Positions 1 through 8,107 of a stretch of 64,000 bases of DNA are shown here, piece after piece. Made by a program: the position numbers and the translations under genes. This DNA is from Avedoeria sp964651245. GTDB lineage: Bacteria > Chloroflexota > Anaerolineae > Epilineales > Epilineaceae. A model generated the notes under the pieces. The model was not told where the DNA came from, did not search any database, and saw only the letters and a program-made list of their open reading frames with translations. The stretch lies in NCBI GenBank assembly GCA_964651245.1, contig CAZYVI010000001.1, forward strand, positions 310,001 through 374,000, read 5' to 3'. Positions within the stretch are counted from its first letter, which is position 1. The number at the start of each line of letters is the position of its first letter.

Positions 1-29
1 GGCGCGTCGTCGGGTGCGGCATGGCGGGC

Positions 30-35
30 AGTATA
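30..35 (-). promoter_or_regulatory. Possible divergent -10 element (TATACT, minus strand)
   Basis: On the minus strand this reads GGCTATACTGCC, a near-perfect -10 hexamer in GC-rich surroundings. No recognisable -35 can be checked. If real, it would drive a gene to the left of the window, divergent from the VWA gene that starts at 157. Single-site call. Confidence 0.25.
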
Positions 36-110
36 GCCACGGCCGGCGCGCCCGGCCGCGGTCGACGCCGCCGCCCGATCCCGCCCGTCGGCGCGCCGGG
101 CCGAATCCGC

Positions 111-116
111 TACACT
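111..116 (+). promoter_or_regulatory. Probable -10 element (TACACT) of the first VWA gene
   Basis: GCTACACT stands out of the GC background 40 nt before the ATG at 157. No good -35 lies 16-18 nt upstream. The same GCTACA(A/C)T form precedes several other genes in this window, which is the main support. Confidence 0.4.
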
Positions 117-156
117 GTCGCCGCCCGCCCGCACGCCCGGAGCCACACGACCGCGC

Positions 157-3100
157 ATGACCCGCCGCCTCGCCCGACCGCCCGCCGCGCTGGCCCTGGC
201 CGCGCTCTGCGCCATGGCCGCCCTGCGCGCCGCGGCCGACCGCCCGGCGCCGGCCGCCGGCCAGGCGTTCGGTGGCTGGGGGCACGTCGCGACGTCGCAC
301 CTGCCGCCGCTGCCGATGGCGCCGATCGACCTCGCCCTCGACCGCGACGGCGCGCTCTTGGTGGCCGACGGCGACAACCGCGCGGTGACGGTCTTCCCGG
401 ACGGCGCCGTCGAGCCGGTCGCGTGGTGGCAGGCGCCCGACGAGATCGACCGGCTCACGCCGCGGCCCGACCTGGCCTCGGTGCGGCTGCCCTACGCCGT
501 CGCCGCCGACCCGCGGCCGGGCGACGGCCGGCGCTATGTGCTCTGGGGCGAGGTGTTCGCCGCCAGCGACAGCCTGGGCGAGGGCGTCACGGTCTACTAC
601 CTCGAGTCGCGGCTGCCCGACGGGCGGCGCGAGTCGGTGGTCCGCGTCGAGACGTTCGAGCAGGCCCGCGGCGACCTCGGCGCGGCGGTCGACCTGGCCG
701 TCCACCCCGTCGTCGGCAGCGTCGTCGCCACGCTCGGCGGCACGGCGCTGGCGGTGGACCGCGCCACGGGCCGGACGCTGCGGCTGGCCAAGATCGGCCG
801 CGACGGCGAGCTCACCCGGTTCGCCGTCGGCCCCGGCGGCGACCTCGTGGCCGCCTCGCCCTGGACCGGGCTCGTCGTCCGGTTCAGCGCCCAAGGCGAC
901 GTCCGGGCGACGTACGACGTCGGCAGCGGCGGCTACACGCCGCTGGCGGTGGCCGTCGACGCCGGCGACACCGTCTACGCCCTGGTCCGCCCGACGGACG
1001 CCCCCGGCCCCGACCCGGCGCTGCTCGTGGCGTTCGACGGCGGCGGCCGGCCGAACGTGCTCTGGACGGCGCGCGCCCTCGGCGCCCCGACCCCGGCCGG
1101 CGGCTGGCCGTTCGCCCTGGCCATGGCCGATGCCGGCCCGGCGGCCGGCTGGGCGGTCACCACGGCGGGCGTCGGACCCGGCGCCCGGCTGCGGATTCAG
1201 GGGCGCGCCGCCGGCGGCGTGAGCCGGCCGGCGCTGCTGGGCGCTTCCGCCCGCCCCGGCTGGTCGCCGCGGCTGGGCGGCGACGACTGGGGGGCCGGGC
1301 TGGCCCTGGCCAGCCCGCCCGGCGAAGCCGCCGGCGGCGCCGCCGTCGCCGCCCTCGACCTGCGCGGCGAGCGGGTCGTGGCCTTCGACGCCGACGGCCG
1401 GTTCGTCGGAGCCCGCCGCGTCCCGAGCACGACGCTCGACATCGCCCTGGCCGAGGGCGGCGAGCTCTTCCTGACGACCGCCGACGGCGCCGTGGAGCGC
1501 CGCGGCGCCGTGTGGGGCGATGTCGGCGACCACGACCCGCCGCCGCTGTGGCGCCGCCCGCTCGACCTGGCGCTGGGCGGCCGGCTGGCGGCCGGGCCGC
1601 GGCTCGTCGTCACCCAGCCGCGCCGCCGCGAGGCCGCGGTGCTCGACGGCGCCACCGGCGACGAGGTCGGCCGGATCCGGCTGGCCGACCGGCTCGGCCT
1701 CTGGCCCGCCGACGTCGCCGCCGTCGGCGCCGGCGCCGCGTTCCCGGCCGGCCTCTTCGTCACCGCCGACCTCGTCGGCGCCGAAGCCCAGGCCTGGAGC
1801 CCGATCGCGCCGGGCCCGCTGCGCGCCCGGTGGCCGATCGGGCTGCTGGCCGGGCCGCGGCGCCTGGCGGCGGCCACGGTCGGCGACGGCGCCGCGGCCG
1901 CGACGTGGCTGGCGGGGCTGCTCGTCGACGGCTCGGTCGAGGTCCACGCCGTCACCGAGCGCGACGACCGGCTGGTGGCGCGCTTCGAGCCGCGCCTGAG
2001 CGACGGCAGCCCCGTCAGCGCCGACGATGTGGCGCTCGACCGCGACGGCGCCGTCTGGCTGTCCGATCGCCGCCGCGCGGCGCTGCACCGCTTCGCCGCC
2101 GGCGTCCCGCCCACCCCTCCACCCTGGACGCCCGGCCCGTCGCCGACGCCGACGGCCACGCCCACCGCCTCGGCCGGCGGCTGCCGCGTCACCGGCAACA
2201 AGGTGGCCGGCCCGCCGCGCATCGTGCTCGGCGCGACGGCGCGCGTGACGCTGACGCTCTCCGCCGCCTGCCCCGACTCGGCCCGCCTGGCCGGGGCGGA
2301 TGTGATCTTGGCGGTGGACCGTTCCGGCTCCATGGCCGGCGCCAAGCTGGCGGCGGCCGTGGCGGCGGCGCGGTCGTTCGCCGAGCTGCTCGACGTCCGG
2401 CACCACCGGCTGGGCCTGGTGGCGTTCGAGACGACGGCGGCGCTGGTCCAGCCGCTGTCGAGCGACGTCGTGCCGACGATCGACGCCCTGGCGCAGCTCA
2501 CCCCCATCGGCTCGACGAACCTGGCGGCGGCGATCGAGGCCGCCGCCGGCCACTTCGCCGCCGCCGGCCGGCCCGAGGCGCTGCCGGTCGTCGTCCTGCT
2601 GACCGACGGCCGGCAGAACGGGCCCGGCGACCCGGTCCTGGCCGCCGACGCCGCCCGCGCCGCCGGCGTCCAGCTCTACACGATCGGCCTCGGCGCCGAC
2701 GTCCTGCGGCCGGCGCTCGTGGCGATCGCCGGGCGGCAGGACCGCTACTTCGAGGCGCCGACGCCCGAGGACCTCTACCCGGTGTACGGCGAGATCCTGC
2801 GCACCGTCACCCGCAGCCTGGCCGGCAACCTGGTGATCGACGACGCGATGGACCCCGACGTCGAGCTGGTGCCCGGCTCGGCCGCCCCGGCCGGCCGCGA
2901 GGACGGCGTCCGCGCCCTGCAGTGGGGCCGGACGCTGTTGCCCTCCAGCGGCATCACGCTCACCTACGCCGTCCGCCCGCTGCGCACCGGCCGGCTGGCC
3001 ACGAACCGCCACGCCGAGGCGCGCTTCGCCGACGGCGACGGCGCCCAGCGGACGTTCGTCTTCCCGGCGCCCCAGATCGAGGTGGTGGCCCCGACCGCGA

Positions 3101-3717
3101 CGGCCACGCCCACCGCCACGCCGACGCCGCGGCCGGCCTACCTGCCGTCGGTGCTGCGACTCGTCTGCGTCCCGGGCGCGCGCCGCAACGACGTCGTCGT
3201 CGTCATCGACACCTCGGGCAGCATGGCCGGCGCCAAGCTGGCCGGCGCCCAGGCGGCGGCGCGGTCGTTCGTCGGCCTCCTGACGGCCGCGGGCGACCAA
3301 GCGGCGATCCTCGGCTTCGCCGACCAGCCGGTGACGGCGGCCGGCCTGACATCGGACCGCGCCGCGCTCGAGGCGGCCATCGACGGCCTGGCCACCTCGC
3401 CCGGCACCCGCATCGACCGCGCGCTGCGGGCCGCCGCCGGCGAGCTGGCCGGCAGCCCGCAGCGACGCCCCGGCAGCCGCGGCGTCGTCGTGCTGCTCTC
3501 GGACGGCACCCAGAACGGGCCGGTCGAGCCGGTGCACGAGGTGGCGGCCGCCCTCAAGGCCGCCGGGACGGCCGTCTTCGCCATCGGCCTCGGCGCCGAC
3601 GCCGACGCGGCGCTGCTCGCCGCCATCGCCGACCCCGGCGGCTACCGCGCCGCCGCCGACCCGGACGCGCTCGAGGCCGTCTACCGCGCGCTGGCGGCCG
3701 AGGTCGGCTGCCGCTAG
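157..3717 (+). CDS. Secreted beta-propeller protein with two VWA domains
   Basis: The 1186-residue product has an Arg-rich signal peptide (residues 1-36), then about 600 residues of repeated short beta-type units resembling an NHL/propeller fold, a Pro/Thr linker (about 650-674) and a cysteine-bearing pre-VWA module. VWA domain 1 begins near 714 with MIDAS DRSGS. A post-VWA beta module resembling DUF11-type adhesion repeats follows, then a second TPTATP linker ending in AYLPSVLR and VWA domain 2 from about 1012 with MIDAS DTSGS. A cysteine lies just before VWA 2 and another in the C-terminal GCR, suggesting a disulfide closing that domain. GGAG lies 14 nt upstream of the ATG. It is the architectural twin of the gene at 8108. 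VWA domains normally bind metal-dependent protein ligands; the ligand here is unknown. Confidence 0.85.
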   Translation: MTRRLARPPAALALAALCAMAALRAAADRPAPAAGQAFGGWGHVATSHLPPLPMAPIDLALDRDGALLVADGDNRAVTVFPDGAVEPVAWWQAPDEIDRLTPRPDLASVRLPYAVAADPRPGDGRRYVLWGEVFAASDSLGEGVTVYYLESRLPDGRRESVVRVETFEQARGDLGAAVDLAVHPVVGSVVATLGGTALAVDRATGRTLRLAKIGRDGELTRFAVGPGGDLVAASPWTGLVVRFSAQGDVRATYDVGSGGYTPLAVAVDAGDTVYALVRPTDAPGPDPALLVAFDGGGRPNVLWTARALGAPTPAGGWPFALAMADAGPAAGWAVTTAGVGPGARLRIQGRAAGGVSRPALLGASARPGWSPRLGGDDWGAGLALASPPGEAAGGAAVAALDLRGERVVAFDADGRFVGARRVPSTTLDIALAEGGELFLTTADGAVERRGAVWGDVGDHDPPPLWRRPLDLALGGRLAAGPRLVVTQPRRREAAVLDGATGDEVGRIRLADRLGLWPADVAAVGAGAAFPAGLFVTADLVGAEAQAWSPIAPGPLRARWPIGLLAGPRRLAAATVGDGAAAATWLAGLLVDGSVEVHAVTERDDRLVARFEPRLSDGSPVSADDVALDRDGAVWLSDRRRAALHRFAAGVPPTPPPWTPGPSPTPTATPTASAGGCRVTGNKVAGPPRIVLGATARVTLTLSAACPDSARLAGADVILAVDRSGSMAGAKLAAAVAAARSFAELLDVRHHRLGLVAFETTAALVQPLSSDVVPTIDALAQLTPIGSTNLAAAIEAAAGHFAAAGRPEALPVVVLLTDGRQNGPGDPVLAADAARAAGVQLYTIGLGADVLRPALVAIAGRQDRYFEAPTPEDLYPVYGEILRTVTRSLAGNLVIDDAMDPDVELVPGSAAPAGREDGVRALQWGRTLLPSSGITLTYAVRPLRTGRLATNRHAEARFADGDGAQRTFVFPAPQIEVVAPTATATPTATPTPRPAYLPSVLRLVCVPGARRNDVVVVIDTSGSMAGAKLAGAQAAARSFVGLLTAAGDQAAILGFADQPVTAAGLTSDRAALEAAIDGLATSPGTRIDRALRAAAGELAGSPQRRPGSRGVVVLLSDGTQNGPVEPVHEVAAALKAAGTAVFAIGLGADADAALLAAIADPGGYRAAADPDALEAVYRALAAEVGCR

Positions 3718-3877
3718 GCGCGCCGCCGCGCTCGAGGCCCCGCGCGACGTTGCCGTCCGGGCCGAGCCAAGGCACCATTGCCGCCGCGCCGGCGGAGGGA
3801 ACGACGGCCGGCGCACGCGTGTCGAACAACGGGGCGCGGACGGGCGCGACGGCGACACAGGCAGGAGGGCGGGGGCG

Positions 3878-4852
3878 ATGGCACGGCGGCACGATCGACG
3901 GATGGGGCGGTGGCTGGCGCTGGCGGTCGGCGCCGGGATGGTGGCGGCGCTGGCGGCGACCGGGCGGACGGGGGCGACGCGGGCGCAGACGACGCCGGCG
4001 GCGCGGCTGTTCCTGCCGCTGGTCTGGCGCGCCGCCGATCGCGCCGCGCTGCCGAGCGCGCCGACGGCGCGGCCCGCGACGGCCGTCCCGCCGACCGTCG
4101 CGCCCACCAGCCCGCCGCCCGCGTCGCCCACCGCAGCGCCCACGGACGAACCGGCCGCCACGCCGACCGCGGGGGCCACGGCCACCCCGACGCGCGGCCT
4201 GCTGGCCACCGAGGCGCCCAGCGCCACGCCGCTGCCGACCGCCACGCCGACCGCGTCGCCGACGTCGGACGGCCGGGTGTGCCGCGAGCTGCTGACGAAC
4301 GGCGACTTCGAGAAGGGCCCGGCCGAGTGGGACCTCGAATCGGGCTTCCGGGCCCGGACGCTGTCGCAGATCATCCGCAAGCCCGAGGCCGGCACGATCC
4401 CGCGCCCGACCTGGGGCGCCTACTTCGCCGGCCTGGGCGGCGGCGCCGACGACGTCGTCGAGTCCATCACCCACCCCGGCCGGCCGCTGCGCTTGCTCTC
4501 GACGTTGCAGGCGGCCCGGATCATCTCGGCCTCGCTCAGCCTCGACTTCACGATGCTGACCGAGGAGGTCCCGAACCGCCGCCCGGACGACACGCTGCAG
4601 CCGTTCTTCGTCAACCAGGACGGCGTCGAGGAGGCCGTCGCCGGCATCGTGCTGAGCGAGGAGTCGGTGCCGGTCAACCCGCCGGCGACCTGGAAGCGCT
4701 TCAGCGCCGACGTCACCCGGCACGTGGTGGTCCGCCCCGGCTGGGAGCGCTTCCAGCTGCGCATCAAGAGCCGGATGAGCGCCACGGTGCCCACCTGGCA
4801 CTTCATCGACGAGATCGCGCTCATCGTCTGCGAGCGGGGGCCCATGCCCTAG
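3878..4852 (+). CDS. Secreted protein with Thr/Pro linker and jelly-roll-like domain
   Basis: The product has 324 residues. A signal peptide (about 1-36) is followed at once by ARLFLPLVWR, an instance of the short YLP-type motif shared by many secreted proteins here. A long Ala/Thr/Pro linker runs over about residues 65-133. The C-terminal 190 residues begin CRELLTNGDFEKGP, the pattern that opens many carbohydrate-binding-like jelly-roll domains (N-G-D/N-F-E). Cysteines bracket this domain, the first in the CREL segment and the second in the VCERGPMP tail, and may form a disulfide. GGAGG precedes the ATG by about 8 nt. It follows the VWA gene by 160 nt and could be co-transcribed. The ligand is not known; the jelly-roll assignment is inference from the opening motif. 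Confidence 0.75.
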   Translation: MARRHDRRMGRWLALAVGAGMVAALAATGRTGATRAQTTPAARLFLPLVWRAADRAALPSAPTARPATAVPPTVAPTSPPPASPTAAPTDEPAATPTAGATATPTRGLLATEAPSATPLPTATPTASPTSDGRVCRELLTNGDFEKGPAEWDLESGFRARTLSQIIRKPEAGTIPRPTWGAYFAGLGGGADDVVESITHPGRPLRLLSTLQAARIISASLSLDFTMLTEEVPNRRPDDTLQPFFVNQDGVEEAVAGIVLSEESVPVNPPATWKRFSADVTRHVVVRPGWERFQLRIKSRMSATVPTWHFIDEIALIVCERGPMP

Positions 4853-4894
4853 GCGGTCCCCCGCATCGCCGCCCGTCGCCGCGCCCGACCGCCC

Positions 4895-5857
4895 TCACGG
4901 CGCCCCGACGAGGGCGACGACGTCGTCGGCGCAGCCCCAGCTCAGCGTCACGCCGGCGCCGCCGTGCCCATAGCAGTGCACCAGCCGACCGCGGCCGACC
5001 GCCTCAGCCGCCAGCCGGACGGCGTCGCGGCCCGGCCGCAGGCCCACGGCGTGCGACAGCACCGCCGCGCCCGCCAGCGCCGGCTCGATCGCCGCGCAGC
5101 GCGCCACGATGGCCGCCGCCGTGTCGGCGTCCACGGCCAGGTCGTCGCGGCCGACCTGGGCCGTGCCGCCCAGCACGGTGCAATCGGGCCGCGGGATGAT
5201 GTAGGTGACGGGCTGCGGCGGCTGGGTGGCCTGGACGAAGCGCGCCACCCGGCCCGGCGCCACGCGCACGATCTGGCCGCGGATCGGGTAGAGGCCGTCG
5301 TCGCCGACGAGCGTCCGGGCGCCGAGGCCGGTCGCGTTCACGACGACCGCGCCGCGGTCGAGCGCGGCGGCCAGGTCGCGCGGCGTGACCTCGGCGGTGG
5401 CGAAGCGCGCGCCGGCGGCGGCGGCGCGGGCGCGCAGCCACGCCAGATAGGCCGGCATGGCCACGACGGGCGCGCGGAAGGCGAGGCCGTGGGCGAACGG
5501 CGCCGGGACGTCGGGCGGCGCCAGGCGGCGCAGGCCGTCGACGTCGGCGTGCCAGGCTTCGTCGGGCAGCGGACCGTGGCCGAGCTCGACGCCGTCGACC
5601 ATCCGCACCCCGGCGGCCGGCGCGCGCGCGGCCAGGTCGCGCAGCACGGCGTAGCCGCGGCGCGCCCAGCGGGCGACGGCGTCGGGCGGGCCGGCCCGGA
5701 ACGGATACCAGACGGCGGCGGCGACGTCGGAGGTCGTGTCGGGCGAGTAGGCCCGGGCGACGACGGCGACCGGCCAGCCCGCCTCGGCCAAACGCAGCGC
5801 CGCCGTCAGGCCGATCACCCCGCCGCCGACGACCGTCACCGCCCCGGCTTCGAACAT
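4895..5857 (-). CDS. D-amino-acid oxidase family FAD enzyme
   Basis: This 320-residue FAD-dependent oxidoreductase oxidatively deaminates D-amino acids (DAAO/D-aspartate oxidase family, EC 1.4.3.x). The N-terminus carries a dinucleotide-binding GGGVIG motif in the first 20 residues, followed by a TTSDVAAAVWYPF segment that matches the family's active-site region. The C-terminus has the DAAO signature: an Arg in GLRPGRDAVRL, then HCYGHGGAGVTLSWGCA. The start was placed at the ATG at 5857 because GGGAGG lies 7 nt upstream; the frame stays open further upstream but that stretch has no family similarity. It is divergent from the sulfurtransferase at 6002. The exact substrate (neutral or acidic D-amino acid) cannot be told by eye. 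A soluble location is expected because no signal peptide is seen. Confidence 0.88.
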   Translation of the reverse strand: MFEAGAVTVVGGGVIGLTAALRLAEAGWPVAVVARAYSPDTTSDVAAAVWYPFRAGPPDAVARWARRGYAVLRDLAARAPAAGVRMVDGVELGHGPLPDEAWHADVDGLRRLAPPDVPAPFAHGLAFRAPVVAMPAYLAWLRARAAAAGARFATAEVTPRDLAAALDRGAVVVNATGLGARTLVGDDGLYPIRGQIVRVAPGRVARFVQATQPPQPVTYIIPRPDCTVLGGTAQVGRDDLAVDADTAAAIVARCAAIEPALAGAAVLSHAVGLRPGRDAVRLAAEAVGRGRLVHCYGHGGAGVTLSWGCADDVVALVGAP

Positions 5858-5900
5858 CGCCCGCCTCCCGAAGCGACGCGGATCGGGCCCGCGCCGCGGC

Positions 5901-5906
5901 ATCGTA
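5901..5906 (-). promoter_or_regulatory. Candidate -10 (TACGAT) of the D-amino-acid oxidase gene
   Basis: Minus strand GTGCTACGATGC lies 43 nt before the start codon at 5857. It has the GCTAC form seen elsewhere in the window. No good -35 is visible. It sits back-to-back with the promoter of the sulfurtransferase operon. Confidence 0.35.
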
Positions 5907-5924
5907 GCACGGCGCCGGCCCGAC

Positions 5925-5952
5925 TTGGCGGCCCCGGCGACCGTGCTATCCT
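5925..5952 (+). promoter_or_regulatory. Promoter of the sulfurtransferase-sufE operon
   Basis: TTGGCG, a 16-nt spacer and TATCCT form a fair sigma-70-like promoter 49 nt before the GTG at 6002. The leader contains a small inverted repeat (GCGCCGGC...GCCGGCGGC) of unknown meaning. Confidence 0.5.
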
Positions 5953-6001
5953 TCGGCCCCGCGCCGGCAGTCCGCCGGCGGCGCCCACGGGAGAGACTCG
6001 G

Positions 6002-6865
6002 GTGAGCGAGATCACGGCACGCGGCTACGCCCACCCCGACAAGCTCGTCGACACGGCGTGGGTGGCGGACCATCGGTCCGACCCGGCGGTGCGCATCGTC
6101 GAGTCGAACGAGGACCCGCTGCTCTACCCGTCGGGCCACATCCCCGGCGCCGTCGAGGTCGACTGGACGCGCGACCTCAACGACCCGCTGCGGCGCGACT
6201 ACCTGGACGCCGAGGGCTTCCGCCAGCTCATGGGCCGCAACGGCATCGGGCCCGACACGCGCGTCGTGCTCTACGGCGACCGCAACAACTGGTGGGCGGC
6301 CTACGCGCTGTGGGTCTTCGAGCTCTTCGGCCACACGAACGCCTGCCTGATGGACGGCGGCCGCCAGAAGTGGGTGGCCGAAGGCCGGCCGCTGACGCTC
6401 GACGTCCCCAGTTACCCGGCCGTCGACTACCCGCGGCCGGCGCGCGACGACGCGACGAACCGCGCCTTTCGCGACGTCGTGGCGGCCCACGTCGCGGCCG
6501 GCCGGCGGCTCATCGATGTCCGCAGCCCCGAGGAGTACCGCGGCGAGCGGCTCCACATGCCCGAGTTCCCGAACGAGGGCGCGCTGCGCGGCGGCCACAT
6601 CCCCGGCGCGGCGAACATCCCGTGGGCGCGGGCCATCGACCCGGCCAGCGCCACGTTCCTGGGCGCCGGCGACCTGCGCGCCCTCTACGAGCAAGCCCAC
6701 GGCTTCGCGCCCGCGGACGACGTGATCACGTACTGCCGCATCGGCGAGCGGTCGAGCCACACCTGGTTCGTGCTGAAGTACCTGCTGGGCTACCCGAACG
6801 TCCGCAACTACGACGGCAGCTGGACGGAGTGGGGCAACCTCGTCGGCGCGCCGGTGGAGCGCTAG
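6002..6865 (+). CDS. Thiosulfate sulfurtransferase (rhodanese, CysA type)
   Basis: The 287-residue protein has two rhodanese domains. The N-terminal one is inactive; the C-terminal one has the active cysteine Cys245 in YCRIGERSSHTWFVL, the loop typical of actinobacterial CysA2/CysA3-like thiosulfate sulfurtransferases. LIDVRSPEEYRGE and GGHIPGAANIPW are standard rhodanese motifs. It transfers sulfane sulfur from thiosulfate or a similar donor to an acceptor. The GTG start is preceded by GGGAGAG at a proper distance, with a promoter just upstream. The next gene, sufE, begins one base after the stop codon, so coupling to Fe-S cluster sulfur delivery is a reasonable inference. Confidence 0.92.
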   Translation: MSEITARGYAHPDKLVDTAWVADHRSDPAVRIVESNEDPLLYPSGHIPGAVEVDWTRDLNDPLRRDYLDAEGFRQLMGRNGIGPDTRVVLYGDRNNWWAAYALWVFELFGHTNACLMDGGRQKWVAEGRPLTLDVPSYPAVDYPRPARDDATNRAFRDVVAAHVAAGRRLIDVRSPEEYRGERLHMPEFPNEGALRGGHIPGAANIPWARAIDPASATFLGAGDLRALYEQAHGFAPADDVITYCRIGERSSHTWFVLKYLLGYPNVRNYDGSWTEWGNLVGAPVER

Positions 6866-6866
6866 C

Positions 6867-7328
6867 ATGGCGATCCCGCCGCGCCTGGCCGCGGCGATCG
6901 ACGCCCTCGATCTGGCCGAGGACCGCGCGGCGCGGATCCAGATGCTCATCGATCTGGCCAAGCGCTACCGCGAGGTGCCGCCCGCGATCGCCCAGCGCCC
7001 GTTCGACGAGGCGCACCGCGTGCCCGGTTGCGAGTCCGAGGCGTTCGTCTGGGTCGTGCCGGCGCCGGACGGCACCGTCGACCTCGAGTTCGCGGTCGAG
7101 AACCCGCAGGGCATCTCGGCCCGCGCCCTGGCCGTCCTGCTGCGCGACGCGCTCTCGGGCCGGCCGGCGGCCGAGGCGGCGGCGCTCGACCCCGAGGTCG
7201 TGTACGAGATCTTCGGGCGCGAGCTCTCGATGGGCAAGGCGCTGGGCCTGACCGGGATGGTCGGGTTGACGCGCGCCCTGGCGGCGCGGTCGCTGGCGGC
7301 GGCGCCGGCCGGGAGCGCGGCCGGGTGA
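6867..7328 (+). CDS. sufE: SufE family cysteine desulfurase accessory protein
   Basis: The product has 153 residues, close to the usual SufE length. Cys55 in VPGCESEAFV sits where SufE accepts persulfide from the desulfurase SufS and passes it on for Fe-S cluster assembly. The helical N-terminus with LIDLAKRYREVPPA and the C-terminal LSMGKALGLTGMV segment are also typical. The Ala-rich tail after about residue 138 is extra. The gene starts directly after the sulfurtransferase stop and its TGA overlaps the GTG of the following cysteine-rich gene, so the three form one translational unit. No sufS or sufBCD is in the window, so SufE may here serve the rhodanese or a distant partner. Confidence 0.88.
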   Translation: MAIPPRLAAAIDALDLAEDRAARIQMLIDLAKRYREVPPAIAQRPFDEAHRVPGCESEAFVWVVPAPDGTVDLEFAVENPQGISARALAVLLRDALSGRPAAEAAALDPEVVYEIFGRELSMGKALGLTGMVGLTRALAARSLAAAPAGSAAG

Positions 7329-8104
7329 GCGCGGCGACGCCCGACGGCGGCGAGATCGTCTACCACGAGGCGCGCGACGGCCGGCAGCAGGCCGGCGTCC
7401 GCTGCGTCCGCTGCGGCCGCGTCATCAACGTCGAGTGGACCGCCGACGACCTCGCCGACGTCGAGAGCCGCGGCCACGGGCTGCGCCTCGGCCGCTGCGC
7501 CGCCTGCTTCGTCGACGACGACGGCGACGACGCGCCGGAAGCCGGCGCGCCCGCCGGCGGCTACATCTACGCCACGCTCGAACCCGGCGGCCGGCTGGCG
7601 GCCGGTCCGTCGGAGTACGACCGCTGCGCCGACCTCGAGGTGCTGCTGACCGGCGTGGCGTCGTGCGGCTGCTGCCACGTCTCGATCGTCCACTGCGGCT
7701 GGTGCGCCGCGCCGGTGGCGACGCGCCATCCGGCCCTCGACGAGGTCGACGAGCCCGTCGACTGCGGCTACTGCAACCACTGCGACCGCATCGTCTCGGT
7801 CGTGCCGGTGTCCGGCGGCCGCGCCGGGCATCGCTTCATCGACCGCGTCGCGTCGCCCGACGAGGTGGCCGACGAGCGCTGGGCGATCTGGCGCGAGCAG
7901 ACGCTCGACGAAGTCGACGAGGTGGCCACCTGGCAGTCGCTGCTCGACGAGATCCCGGCCAGCGACCTCGAGCTGCTCGAGATCACCGCCGAGCAGATCG
8001 AGTACCCCCATCGCCAGGCCCGGCTCACGATGGAGGGCTGGCTGGCCAGCTTCGGCGACCGCGGCGGCCTGGCGCCCAGCGGCCCGCGCGACGCGTCCGA
8101 CTAG
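7325..8104 (+). CDS. Cysteine-rich protein with several CxxC knuckles, unknown function
   Basis: I do not recognise a named family. The 259-residue protein starts at a GTG that overlaps the sufE stop (GTGA). It contains CVRC, CAAC, CGCC, CGWC and CGYCNHC clusters within the first 150 residues, a pattern fitting zinc ribbons or an Fe-S or persulfide carrier. The rest is acidic and helical, with many Asp/Glu residues (for example DEVDEVATW and ASDLELLEITAEQIEY). No signal peptide or membrane segment is seen, so it should be cytoplasmic. Tight coupling to sufE and a rhodanese suggests a link to sulfur trafficking. That is inference, and a structural zinc role is equally possible. Confidence 0.8.
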   Translation: MSAATPDGGEIVYHEARDGRQQAGVRCVRCGRVINVEWTADDLADVESRGHGLRLGRCAACFVDDDGDDAPEAGAPAGGYIYATLEPGGRLAAGPSEYDRCADLEVLLTGVASCGCCHVSIVHCGWCAAPVATRHPALDEVDEPVDCGYCNHCDRIVSVVPVSGGRAGHRFIDRVASPDEVADERWAIWREQTLDEVDEVATWQSLLDEIPASDLELLEITAEQIEYPHRQARLTMEGWLASFGDRGGLAPSGPRDASD

Positions 8105-8107
8105 CGC

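Noticed and set aside
3554..4801. Minus-strand Arg-rich open frame overlapping the ends of the first two genes
   Set aside because: It is antisense to supported genes, with low-complexity Arg/Gly content and no ribosome site.
5858..6961. Upstream extension of the D-amino-acid oxidase frame
   Set aside because: It lies antisense to the sulfurtransferase, has no family similarity, and a good ribosome site precedes ATG 5857.
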